Source: Streptomyces violascens (GTDB lineage Bacteria > Actinomycetota > Actinomycetes > Streptomycetales > Streptomycetaceae). From it: a stretch of DNA of 64,000 nt. The translations under genes and the position numbers were made by a program. Each line of letters begins with the position of its first letter. Positions within the stretch are counted from its first letter, which is position 1. The DNA is taken from assembly GCF_014649955.1 (NCBI RefSeq), contig NZ_BMUA01000001.1, positions 310,001 to 374,000 on the forward strand, written 5' to 3'. Shown here piece by piece: positions 52,022 to 60,606 of the stretch. The notes under the pieces are model-generated. The model was given only the letters and a program-made list of their open reading frames with translations. It did no database searches and was not told the origin of the DNA.

Positions 52022-54118
52022 ATGGACATCAGCACGGGGACGTCATCCATCACGCGCCCGGCCCGCCGAAGCGGCCGGCGCACCCTTCTCGTTCTCGCCG
52101 TCGCCACCGCTCTGGCGGCCGGCCCGACCCCGGCAGCGACCGCCGGGCCCATCCACTTGGCGGGGGTACGCGTCCACGACGGCCGGGTGGACCTGCCCAT
52201 GGCCGCAGGCACGGCCACCATCGACCCCGCGACCCTGGCGATCGACGCCCGTACCTACGACGGGCGCACCCTGCGGGTGTCGGACCCGGCCGCCGACGCG
52301 CCGGGAAGGCCCACTCATGTGACCTCGTCCGGCAAGGGCGCCCGCTGGTCGTATCCCGGCCGGGGCCTGAGCGCCGAGGCGCACGTCGAGCGCGGCAGGC
52401 TCCTGGTCACGATCAGCGCCGACCGCGACGGCACTCTGTCCTGGCCGGTCACGGGCACCGACCAGGCCGCCTCCGCCCTTCAGCTCCCGCGCGGCGAGGG
52501 CCTGTCGCTGCCGGTCGCCGACGCGTTCTGGAATTCGCCGCGTGCCCAACTCGTGGGCTCCGAGGAGGACATGGCCTCGCAGCTGACCCTGCCCGTCTGG
52601 GGGTACACCCTCGGCGCCGGGCGGGGCGTCAGCTACCTCGCCCCCACCGACATCGGCACGTCACTCGCGTACACCTCGCAGGGCGGGCGGCTGCGCACCA
52701 CGGCCAAGCACGACTTCTCCGGCGGCAACTCGACCCGCGAGTACACCGTCGCCTTCAGCCTCACCGACGGCTCCCCGGTCGCGCCCGCGGTCGACTACCG
52801 GCACTGGCTCGCCGAACACGGCGAGCTCGGCAGCCTCGGCGAGAAGATCCGCGAGAACCCGGAGACGGGCAAGCTCCTCGGCGCGTTCCACGCCTATGCC
52901 TGGGGCGGCAGCCGCAAGGCGGCGGGCATCGACAAGCTCAACTCCCTCGGCATCAGCCGTCTTTGGCTCGGATACGACGCCGACGACTCGCCCATGACGG
53001 CGGCGGACGTCACCGCGGCACAGAAGGCCGGCTATCTGGTCGGGCCGTACGACTCGTTCGCCAACGGGCGCGACAAGGGCCCCGACACTCCCCCGAACTC
53101 GGTGTGGCCCGACAACGTCTACCCGTCCTTCTGCGTGCGGCGGGCCGACGGCACGCCCCAGCCCGGCTTCCACAAGCAGGGCTGCTACCTCAGCTCTCAG
53201 GCCTTCGAGCAGGCCGAGCCGCTGCGGCACTACCTGACGGACCGCACGCGCTCGCTGGTGGCGAACGGCGCGGCCAGCTACTTCCTGGACGTGGACGCGG
53301 CGGGCGAGCTCTTCCGCGACCACGACGCCGCGCACCCGATGACCATGGCCCAGGACCGGGCCAACCGCCTCGCCCGGATGCGTCGTCTGACCGACGGCAG
53401 TGCGCGGCAGAACCCGCTCGTGCTCGGCTCCGAGTCCGCCGGGTCCTGGGCCAACCAGGTCCTCGCCTTCGACCACGGTTCGGGCACCCCGGTCGACGGC
53501 CGCCTGTGGCCGATGGAGACGGGCCACTTCGACAGCACGCCGGACCAGCCCAAGGACGACACGGCGTGGGGCGGCTACACGCCCGCGCCGGCCCCCGACA
53601 CGTTCTTCAAGCCGGTCCGGGTGGCCGACTTCAAGCCCGAGCACCGGGCCGCGGTGGCCGACGCCCTCAAGGCGATGTACGACCCGGCCTACCGCGTGCC
53701 GTTGTACGAGACCGCGCTGCACGGCTCGCTGGTCAACGTGGAGCGCTGGGAACTGCCCTTCGGCAAGCTTCCCGACCAGAAGACGACGCGGGCGCTGCTC
53801 GCGATGCTCTACAACACCCCGCTGAACTTCGTACTCGGCGACAAGGACAAGCACCATGACCAGAACCTGCGCGAACTGGCCGCGCTCCAGAAGTACTTCG
53901 CACCGCTCCACCAGGCGGCGGGGACACAGGAGTTGACGTCCTTCGACCGGCTGACCGCGGACCACACCGTGCAGCGGACCGTGTTCGGCGACGGCACGCT
54001 CACCGTCACGGCCAACTTCGGCACCACCGCCCACGAAGGGCTCCCGGGCGGCTGCGTGGACGCGACCCTCAAGGGCGGCGAGCCGCAGCGGCTGTGCCCG
54101 GCGAAGGTGGTGTCGTAG
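52022..54118 (+). CDS. Secreted glycoside hydrolase-like protein (GH101-related type)
   Basis: A 698-residue exported protein starting at ATG 52022. The signal peptide is SGRRTLLVLAVATALAAGPT ... ATAGP. An N-terminal beta-sandwich (to about residue 260) is followed by a TIM-barrel region with HAYAWGGSRKAAGIDKLNSL, GYLVGPYDSFANGRD, SYFLDVDAAGELFRDHD (candidate nucleophile Asp) and LGSESAGSWANQVLAFDHG (candidate acid/base Glu), then a C-terminal beta domain. The overall pattern suggests the large families related to GH101/GH129; exact assignment needs a profile search. Substrate unknown. The next gene on the strand is another exported carbohydrate-type enzyme. Confidence 0.7.
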   Translation: MDISTGTSSITRPARRSGRRTLLVLAVATALAAGPTPAATAGPIHLAGVRVHDGRVDLPMAAGTATIDPATLAIDARTYDGRTLRVSDPAADAPGRPTHVTSSGKGARWSYPGRGLSAEAHVERGRLLVTISADRDGTLSWPVTGTDQAASALQLPRGEGLSLPVADAFWNSPRAQLVGSEEDMASQLTLPVWGYTLGAGRGVSYLAPTDIGTSLAYTSQGGRLRTTAKHDFSGGNSTREYTVAFSLTDGSPVAPAVDYRHWLAEHGELGSLGEKIRENPETGKLLGAFHAYAWGGSRKAAGIDKLNSLGISRLWLGYDADDSPMTAADVTAAQKAGYLVGPYDSFANGRDKGPDTPPNSVWPDNVYPSFCVRRADGTPQPGFHKQGCYLSSQAFEQAEPLRHYLTDRTRSLVANGAASYFLDVDAAGELFRDHDAAHPMTMAQDRANRLARMRRLTDGSARQNPLVLGSESAGSWANQVLAFDHGSGTPVDGRLWPMETGHFDSTPDQPKDDTAWGGYTPAPAPDTFFKPVRVADFKPEHRAAVADALKAMYDPAYRVPLYETALHGSLVNVERWELPFGKLPDQKTTRALLAMLYNTPLNFVLGDKDKHHDQNLRELAALQKYFAPLHQAAGTQELTSFDRLTADHTVQRTVFGDGTLTVTANFGTTAHEGLPGGCVDATLKGGEPQRLCPAKVVS

Positions 54119-54243
54119 CACTCTGCGCGTACTCCCTCGCCGCCCTGGCCGAAAGGGCGCTCTGGCCGATCCCGCCACGCGGCGACAGGATGCCTCGCCC
54201 GAGCCGGAAACCGTACCGGTGTGGCCGATGGGAGAGGACGGGC

Positions 54244-56394
54244 ATGGAATCGAGACGAAGACTGAGCCGGCGCAGCGTGTTACGGACGGGGCTCGGCGCC
54301 GGAGGACTGGCAGTGGCGTCACAGCTGCTGCCCTTCCTTCCCGGCGGCGGCCCCCGCCCGGCCTGGGCCGGGGAAGCGGAAGCCGGGAGAGTGGCCGGGG
54401 CCGCCTTCCCCGACTGGGCCAGATACGCCCGGCTCGCGGACGGCACCTTCGACGACGACGCCGATCCCCAGCGCGACATGCTGCCCGTCATCAGCGCGCT
54501 CAAGGCGCAGAACGTGAGCGTGATCGAGCTCGACACGGTCCTGTCGAACTGGCTGACCGACCAGCAGTTCACCGAGCACATGGCGAAGGTGAAGAGCTTC
54601 GCGGACCTCGCTCACAAAGCCGGGATGCGCGTGGTCATGTACTACCCCTCACTCGAACTCATCAGCCCGGGCGGCGAGAAGGGGCCCTCCTTCTACAAGA
54701 ACGGCAACGGCAAGGACTGGGTGCAGCGGGGGCTCGACGGCCGGCCCAACGTGTTCTACGGCGGTCTGGTCGTCTGGGTGGACCCGGGTGACGAGAGCTG
54801 CTGGCTGAGCCCCAACTCTCCTTGGCGCGACTACTACTTGACGCGGATCCGGGGCCTCGCGGCGACGGGCGTCGACGCCATCTGGCCGGACGTTCCCATC
54901 TACTTCGACGGCGCGATGAGCTGGTGCGACGCGTCCTCCTGGGCGGCTGCCGCCTTCAAGGCGGACACCGGCCTCGAACTGCCCCGCACGGCCGACTTCG
55001 GCAATCCGGGTTTTCGCCGCTACGTCGAGTGGCGCCACCGCAACCTGTCCCAGTTCCAGCTGGACATCGCCGCGGCGGGCCGCTCCGTCAATCCCGACCT
55101 GGTCACCTTCGTCGAGACGGTGACGATGGACTACCAGTACGCGTCCCTCATCGGCCTGGACGGCGCGCAGCTGCGCCGGGCGGAGGGCGTCAGCCAGGTG
55201 TGGGAGGTGGACGTCCTCGGCAACTACGACGGGATGCGCCATGCCACAGCGAGCGACTGGACCTGCCTCGTCTCGATGTACAAGTACGCGCGGGCCGCCA
55301 GCGGCACCAAGCCCGCCTGGGCGTTCTCGTACGGCTGGAAGGCGGACGACGCCTCGCTGGTGATGGCCGAGCTGCTCGCGGCGGGCTGCAACCCGTACGA
55401 GGTGAAGAGCCCGTTCAAGGACCGGAGTACCGACACCGCGATGCGCAAGCGGATGTTCGGGTTCGTCGCGGCGCATCAGGAGCGGCTGTTCGACGCGGTC
55501 TCCGGGGCGACGGTCGGTGTGTACCACTCCTCCGCGAGCCGCGACTTCGTGAGTCCCGTGCAAGGCAGCGGCATGTACGTCAACACCAAGCCGCCCGCCG
55601 GGGTCACGGACTGGTGGAGCTTCGAGAGCTCCGAGGAGAGCTGCACCCAGCAGAAGTGGCTGGGGGAATTCCGGGGCACGGTCAAGGCGCTGGTGTACGC
55701 GCACATTCCGTTCAACACCGTGCCGAGCCCGGACCTCGACAGCGCCGACCTTGCCGGATACCGCGTCCTGTATCTCCCCCATCTGCAGGCGGTCTCGGAC
55801 GCCGAGGCCGATGTCCTTCGGTCGTTCGTGGTCGACGGCGGCACGGTCGTGGTCACCGGCCCCGCGCCCACCGGCCTCGACGCGTTCGGCGCCGCCAGGA
55901 CCGAGTACGCGCTCGCCGACGTGCTGGGCTTCCGCAGGTCCGACCCGCAGCCGGCCACCAGCCGCCATGCGTTCGGGGCGGGCACGTGCTGGTACTTCAA
56001 GGACCTGCTCGGCCTCACCTATCTGTCGCGCACGGACGGGCCGAGCGCCGACCGGCTGCTCGAACCCGTCCGTACGGCCGCGCCGCCCGCCGTCTCGCTC
56101 ACCGGTGACCCCCGGATCCACCTGGAGCTGAGCCACCTCGGCGACGACACCATCGTCCAGCTGGTCAACTTCACCGCCTTCGGCGAGAGCCCGGCCGCGT
56201 TCAAGACCACCCCGGCCGCCTGCACCGTCTCGCTGACGGTCCCGGCGGGCCGGCAGGTGACGGCCGCCGCGGTCAGCTCGCCGGACGGTTCCTCGCCCGC
56301 GCCGGTGCCGGTCCCGTGGAAGGTCGGCGGCACCACGGCGGTAGTGGATCTGACGGTGATTCAGTACTCGCTGCTCACCGTCACCATGACCTGA
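54244..56394 (+). CDS. Tat-exported glycoside hydrolase-like protein (barrel + GATase-like domain)
   Basis: A 716-residue protein from ATG 54244 behind GGGAGAGGA. It has a twin-arginine signal (SRRRLSRRSVLRTGLGAGGL) cut near AWAGEA. The N-terminal barrel (~60-430) contains HKAGMRVVMYYPSLELISPG, GVDAIWPDVPIYFDGAMSWC and PDLVTFVETVTMDYQYASLI, with several buried acidic residues. A class-I GATase-like/beta-galactosidase-trimerisation domain follows (DLAGYRVLYLPHLQAVSDAEADVLRSF). A beta domain ends the chain. This arrangement fits the putative glycosyl hydrolase families with beta-galactosidase-like C-termini. Tat export implies cytoplasmic folding or cofactor loading. Confidence 0.68.
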   Translation: MESRRRLSRRSVLRTGLGAGGLAVASQLLPFLPGGGPRPAWAGEAEAGRVAGAAFPDWARYARLADGTFDDDADPQRDMLPVISALKAQNVSVIELDTVLSNWLTDQQFTEHMAKVKSFADLAHKAGMRVVMYYPSLELISPGGEKGPSFYKNGNGKDWVQRGLDGRPNVFYGGLVVWVDPGDESCWLSPNSPWRDYYLTRIRGLAATGVDAIWPDVPIYFDGAMSWCDASSWAAAAFKADTGLELPRTADFGNPGFRRYVEWRHRNLSQFQLDIAAAGRSVNPDLVTFVETVTMDYQYASLIGLDGAQLRRAEGVSQVWEVDVLGNYDGMRHATASDWTCLVSMYKYARAASGTKPAWAFSYGWKADDASLVMAELLAAGCNPYEVKSPFKDRSTDTAMRKRMFGFVAAHQERLFDAVSGATVGVYHSSASRDFVSPVQGSGMYVNTKPPAGVTDWWSFESSEESCTQQKWLGEFRGTVKALVYAHIPFNTVPSPDLDSADLAGYRVLYLPHLQAVSDAEADVLRSFVVDGGTVVVTGPAPTGLDAFGAARTEYALADVLGFRRSDPQPATSRHAFGAGTCWYFKDLLGLTYLSRTDGPSADRLLEPVRTAAPPAVSLTGDPRIHLELSHLGDDTIVQLVNFTAFGESPAAFKTTPAACTVSLTVPAGRQVTAAAVSSPDGSSPAPVPVPWKVGGTTAVVDLTVIQYSLLTVTMT

Positions 56395-56474
56395 GGGTTC
56401 GTCAGGGGCAATCGCGGCCGTCCGTGTGACCGCACGGCCTGTGCGTGGACAATCCGTTGCCTTCGCGGTATCGA

Positions 56475-58067
56475 ATGCGGGGTGTGACGAAGAAACTGAG
56501 CGGGCGGACCCGCATCTCACTCGGAGCCCTGTGCGGTCTCCTCGCGGGCTATGCGGCGCTGGCGGTGGCCGAGTTGGTGTCGGCCGCCGTCCGCCCGGAA
56601 GCCGGGCCGGTGACCGCGGTCGGCGGGGCGGCCATCGACCGTACGCCCGTGACGCTGAAGGACTGGGCGATCCGTCACTTCGGGACGCACGACAAGCTCG
56701 TCCTCCAGATCGGCATCCTCGCCGTGCTGGCGGTCCTGGCCCTGCTCCTCGGGGTGCTCGCCCTGCGCCACCGGCGGGCCGGGGCCGGTGGGGTCCTGGC
56801 CTTCGGGGTCGTCGGGGCGCTGGCCGCGACCGCGCGCCCCGACTCGCACAGCGCCATGGACGCGCTGCCGTCCGTGCTCGGCGCGGTCGCGGGCGCGGTG
56901 CTTCTGTACTGGCTCGTCGGACGCCTGCCCGGCGTACGGCCGAGCACGCGGAGGGTGGCCGGCGGCGGGGGCTGGGACCGGCGCGCGTTCATGCTCGCGG
57001 CGACTGCGGCGGCGGCCGCCTCCACCGCCGCCGGGCTGCTCGGCCGCGTACTGAACTCGACCAGTGAGCGCGCGGACGCCTCCCGCGCCAAGGTCGTCCT
57101 GCCCCGCCCGGCCTCGCCCGCGGCCCCCGTACCGAAGGCCGCGTACCTCCAACTCCCGGGCCTGAGCCCGCTGTTCACCCCGAACTCGGACTTCTACCGC
57201 GTCGACACGGCCCTCGTCGTGCCGAAGGTGGACGCCACCACCTGGCGGCTGAAGATCCACGGCCAGGGTGTCACCGCCCCTCGCACGGTCACCTTCGACG
57301 ACCTCGTCCAGGGCCGGGCGGGCGAGCTGATCGAGCGGGACATCACCCTTGCGTGTGTGTCCAACGAGGTCGGCGGACCGTATGTGGGCAACGCCCGCTG
57401 GATCGGCGTACGCCTCGCCGATCTCCTGAAGGAGTGCGGTGTGCGCCCGCCCTCGCGCGGCGGCCCCGCCGACCAGCTGGTGGCCCGGTCGGTGGACGGG
57501 GTGACGATCGGCAGCCCGGTCGAGGCGGTGCTCGACGGCCGGGACGCGATGCTCGCCATCGGCATGAACGGCCGGCCCCTGCCCTTCGCCCACGGATTTC
57601 CGGTCCGCATGGTGGTGCCCGGCCTGTACGGCTACGTCTCGGCGTGCAAGTGGATCGAGGACATCGAGCTGACCACGTTCGCCGCGTACGACGCGTACTG
57701 GGTGCAGCGGTCCTGGTCGCAGCAGGCCCCGGTCAAGACGCAGTCCCGCATCGACACCCCCAGGACGCCCGCCCGGCTCAAGCGGGGCACGGTCATGGTC
57801 GCGGGGGTGGCGTGGGCGCAGCACCGGGGCATCGAGCGCGTCGAGGTGCGTATCGACGACGGGCCCTGGCGGCGGGCGGACCTGGCGGCCGAGGACAGTG
57901 TCGACACCTGGCGCCTGTGGTCCTACCCCTGGCAGGCGACCCCCGGCAGCCACACCCTGACCGTGCGCGCCACCGACGGGACGGGCGCGACCCAGACCGA
58001 GGAGCGCACCCCGACCGTCCCCAATGGGGCGACGGGCCGGCACTCGGTCGAGGTCACCGTCGCATGA
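56475..58067 (+). CDS. Membrane-anchored molybdopterin oxidoreductase (sulfite-oxidase fold)
   Basis: A protein of about 530 residues; ATG 56475 is used, but GTG 56484 (MTKKLSGR) is also plausible. Four N-terminal helices (~10-160) precede a twin-arginine-like WDRRAFMLAATAAAA. The sulfite-oxidase-type domain follows: LFTPNSDFYRVDTALVVP, RDITLACVSNEVGGPYVGNARW with the Mo-coordinating Cys, and VPGLYGYVSACKWIEDIEL. It ends with a Mo-co dimerisation/Ig-like domain (VEVRIDDGPWRRADLA ... GSHTLTVRATDGTG). Electron acceptor and substrate are not evident. Confidence 0.88.
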   Translation: MRGVTKKLSGRTRISLGALCGLLAGYAALAVAELVSAAVRPEAGPVTAVGGAAIDRTPVTLKDWAIRHFGTHDKLVLQIGILAVLAVLALLLGVLALRHRRAGAGGVLAFGVVGALAATARPDSHSAMDALPSVLGAVAGAVLLYWLVGRLPGVRPSTRRVAGGGGWDRRAFMLAATAAAAASTAAGLLGRVLNSTSERADASRAKVVLPRPASPAAPVPKAAYLQLPGLSPLFTPNSDFYRVDTALVVPKVDATTWRLKIHGQGVTAPRTVTFDDLVQGRAGELIERDITLACVSNEVGGPYVGNARWIGVRLADLLKECGVRPPSRGGPADQLVARSVDGVTIGSPVEAVLDGRDAMLAIGMNGRPLPFAHGFPVRMVVPGLYGYVSACKWIEDIELTTFAAYDAYWVQRSWSQQAPVKTQSRIDTPRTPARLKRGTVMVAGVAWAQHRGIERVEVRIDDGPWRRADLAAEDSVDTWRLWSYPWQATPGSHTLTVRATDGTGATQTEERTPTVPNGATGRHSVEVTVA

Positions 58068-58100
58068 GCCGATGGCGCTCACGCGCGACGCGTCGGCTCA
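58065..58100. terminator. Bidirectional terminator whose arms contain both stop codons
   Basis: TGAGCCGA (58065-58072) pairs with TCGGCTCA (58093-58100). The left arm begins with the TGA stop of the oxidoreductase and the right arm ends with the complementary stop of the convergent adenosine-deaminase-like gene. Confidence 0.7.
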
Positions 58101-59699
58101 GCGGTGCGCGTACCGGTTCAGGAAGGTCCCCCAGTCCGCCTCCAGTTTCCATTGCAGCGATGCCTTGGGGCTGGCGGCGAGGAAGGTGCGGCAACCGGCG
58201 CTCGGCAGCCGGTGCGCGTCAGGGGTGTCGTTGCGGCACGGCTTGGCGAACGTGCCGTAGCTGTCCTGCTCCTTCCACAGGTTCGGGCCCTCGATGAAGG
58301 CGTGGTCCAGCGAGGCGCGGGCGAGCTTGCGCAGCTGCGCGACGGTCAACCGCTGGTCGGTGACGGCCTGTTGGAACACGGCGGTCAGGTCGCTGCGGCT
58401 GACGCCGGGGTCGTCGGTGGCGAGGGCTACCGGGACGCCCGCGTCGAGATAGCTGCGCAGCGGGTGCCGGTCGCCGCTGACGCGGAGGATCTGGGCGTTG
58501 CTGATGAGGGGCGCCTCGACGAGGACGTGCTGCTTCCGCATCCGCGCGGCCAGCGCTGCCGGGTCCCTCTCCTGCGCGAAGTCGACGCCGTGGCCGATCC
58601 GGTCGGCACCGGCCACGGCGACGGCCTCGTTGATGTGGAAGGTCAGGTCGCGTCCGCCGACCCCGCCCAGGCCCTTGACGAGTTCACCCGCGTGCAGGCT
58701 CACCCGCACCTCGGGGGCGCGGGACTTGAGGAAGCCGACCATCTTCATGTGCAGGGTGTAGTCCCGCAGCGCGACGGGCGCGTCCTCCGGCTGCACCATG
58801 TTCACGCCGACGAGCCCGCCGAGGTGCCCGCGTACGAGCTCGAAGCCGAGGATCTGCTGGGCGAAGACGTAGCGGGGGTCCATGGCGCGCAGGACCTGGT
58901 AGTCGAAGCGGATCGCGACCCGGCAGGCCTCGGGGGCGGACGGGGTGTCGCAGCCGAGCTGCTTGCGGTAGTCGCGGACGCTGCGGTCGGTGTCGTCGGC
59001 CGCCTGCCGGACCAGGGCCTGGAACTGCGGGTTCGCGGTCAGGGTGGCGTGGAATCGCGCGAAGTCGGCGGGTCCTGGATCCTTCGGCAGGATGCGGTCG
59101 ACGAGCTGGTCGAGCGGTCCCGCCTCGGGAGTGGTGAGGGTCTCCAGATAGCTGCTGTGTTCCTTGGCCGCGGCCCGGGCGACCTCGGCGAGCATGTCCG
59201 CATCATGACCGGTTTCGGCCTCGTCGAACTTGCCGAACGTGTCGAAGAAGTGGTCGTGACCGGGCTGCGGGTCACCGTCGGGCGGCAGGACGAAGCCCTG
59301 CATCGACCACGCCTCGATCACCCGCTGCCGGAACGCGCCCGGAGCCACGGCGTCCCGTGCCGGGCGCTGTCCGGTCGCACACGGCAGGGGTCCCGCAGTC
59401 GCAACGTACGTCGTGGTGTCGATGCACTTGCCGTCCCGTGCCGCGTACCCGATCAGCGACTCCGGGCGCACCGCGCCGCCCAGGTGGTGGTGCAGATCCG
59501 CGCCCTTGGGCAGCTCCGTCATGAAGCGCCCGAGCTCGCCCGGGGAGTCGACTATTCGCGCCAAGTACACCTGGACTCGGGCCTGTTCACGTCCGTCCGG
59601 ATCGGGTGGGGCGGCGGCCGCGGGCAGCACCCCCGCGGCCACACCCAGTGCCGTGAGCCCGGCGAGCACCGGCCACCGGGTTCCGTGCCTCGTGCGCAT
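58098..59699 (-). CDS. Secreted adenosine deaminase-like metallohydrolase (ADGF/ADA2-type)
   Basis: A 533-residue exported enzyme from ATG 59699 behind AGAGGAA. The signal peptide is WPVLAGLTALGVAAGVLPAA. Metal and catalytic motifs of the ADA family are present: LPKGADLHHHLGGAVRPES (zinc HxH), VRVSLHAGE (His and catalytic Glu), RIGHGVDF, and VALATDDPGVSRSDL (metal Asp). Length and secretion resemble growth-factor-type ADAs more than cytosolic ADA (~340 aa). It should deaminate extracellular adenosine or related nucleosides. The TetR gene lies 111 nt upstream on the same strand and may control it. Confidence 0.88.
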   Translation of the reverse strand: MRTRHGTRWPVLAGLTALGVAAGVLPAAAAPPDPDGREQARVQVYLARIVDSPGELGRFMTELPKGADLHHHLGGAVRPESLIGYAARDGKCIDTTTYVATAGPLPCATGQRPARDAVAPGAFRQRVIEAWSMQGFVLPPDGDPQPGHDHFFDTFGKFDEAETGHDADMLAEVARAAAKEHSSYLETLTTPEAGPLDQLVDRILPKDPGPADFARFHATLTANPQFQALVRQAADDTDRSVRDYRKQLGCDTPSAPEACRVAIRFDYQVLRAMDPRYVFAQQILGFELVRGHLGGLVGVNMVQPEDAPVALRDYTLHMKMVGFLKSRAPEVRVSLHAGELVKGLGGVGGRDLTFHINEAVAVAGADRIGHGVDFAQERDPAALAARMRKQHVLVEAPLISNAQILRVSGDRHPLRSYLDAGVPVALATDDPGVSRSDLTAVFQQAVTDQRLTVAQLRKLARASLDHAFIEGPNLWKEQDSYGTFAKPCRNDTPDAHRLPSAGCRTFLAASPKASLQWKLEADWGTFLNRYAHR

Positions 59700-59810
59700 G
59701 TTGCGTTCCTCTCGTCGTACCTGGCGCTCCGCGCCGCATCCATCGGCACCTGCCCAAGTCCCTCCCCGCCCAAGAGTCCCAGCACTCCCCGGCCCACCCA
59801 CCCGAACCGG

Positions 59811-60389
59811 TCAGGACTGTGGCACCTGCGGAAGGACCAGGCGCCAGAAGGTGCTCAGGAGCGGGGGCGACGCCCATGCGGGGTCGCGGCGGGAGAGCAA
59901 CTCGATGCCCGTGGTGGCGGCGAAGATCAGGTCCGCCATGTCGTTCCGCTCGACGGGCTCGTTCCGGAACTCCTGGTCGGACGCCTCCGCGAGCACGCTC
60001 CGCACGAAGTCCTGCCATTCGCGGCGCAGATCGAGGCCGCCTTCCCGCACTCCGTCACCGCTCAGCTTCAAGCCGGCCCGGGACACGACGTCACGGCGGA
60101 GCTGGTCGGCGAGCGCGTACGAAGTACCGGTGAGCCGCTGCAGAGCGCTCATGCCGGGTTGTTGCGCCTTCTCGGCGGCCCGGCGCAGCCGTACCGCCGC
60201 CGCCATCTCCACGCTGGTCGCGACCTCGGCCTTGCTCGTGAAGTGGAAGTGGAGTGCTCCCACACTGACACCGGCGGCGGCGCTGATCTCCATGAGTGTC
60301 GCCTGTACGTATCCGCGCCGCTCGAAGGCTTCGGCCGCGGAGTGGATGAGTGCGTGGCGGGTGCGTACGGCACGGTCTTGTTTGGCCAC
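59811..60389 (-). CDS. TetR-family, gamma-butyrolactone-receptor-like regulator (ScbR/ArpA type)
   Basis: A 192-residue regulator from GTG 60389, with AGGAG 6 nt upstream. The start MAKQDRAVRTRHALIHSAAEAF, HTH ATLMEISAAAGVSVGALHFHF and TSKAEVA are characteristic of the ScbR/ArpA autoregulator receptors. So are LRRDVVSRAGLKLS and the conserved Trp in LRREWQDFV. It could bind a gamma-butyrolactone or, as a pseudo-receptor, an antibiotic. No AfsA-type synthase is in the window. A MITE-like element lies 49 nt before its start. It precedes the adenosine-deaminase-like gene. Confidence 0.88.
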   Translation of the reverse strand: MAKQDRAVRTRHALIHSAAEAFERRGYVQATLMEISAAAGVSVGALHFHFTSKAEVATSVEMAAAVRLRRAAEKAQQPGMSALQRLTGTSYALADQLRRDVVSRAGLKLSGDGVREGGLDLRREWQDFVRSVLAEASDQEFRNEPVERNDMADLIFAATTGIELLSRRDPAWASPPLLSTFWRLVLPQVPQS

Positions 60390-60437
60390 CGGTGGCTCCT
60401 GGTGCAGGGGTTGATCGGCGTGCGGAAGTGTGGGGGG

Positions 60438-60606
60438 CTAGGGGGTGTCCGATGGGTCAGGGTCGGGTAGGTCGTGGCGTCTGGTGCGGTGCATCGCAAG
60501 GCGCCGGAGCGTCCCGATAGCGGAGCTCTCGGGGCGTTTCGGCAACGCGGCGAGGTGCCGTGCCAGGCGTCGCGACCCCGGCCATGACCCATCGGACACC
60601 CCCTAG
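60438..60606. mobile_element. MITE-like hairpin element with perfect terminal inverted repeats
   Basis: The 22-bp ends (60438-60459 and 60585-60606; outer part CTAGGGGGTGTCCGATGGG) are perfect inverted repeats. If the CTAG tetranucleotides are a target duplication, the element is 161 bp with 18-bp repeats starting GGGGTGTCCGAT. The interior continues as an imperfect stem down to CGTCCCGATAG/CTCTCGGGGCG around CGGAG, so the whole element folds on itself. No transposase is encoded. CTAG or TA targets are typical of some IS5-family groups. The right end supplies the TAG stop of the response-regulator gene. Confidence 0.7.
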
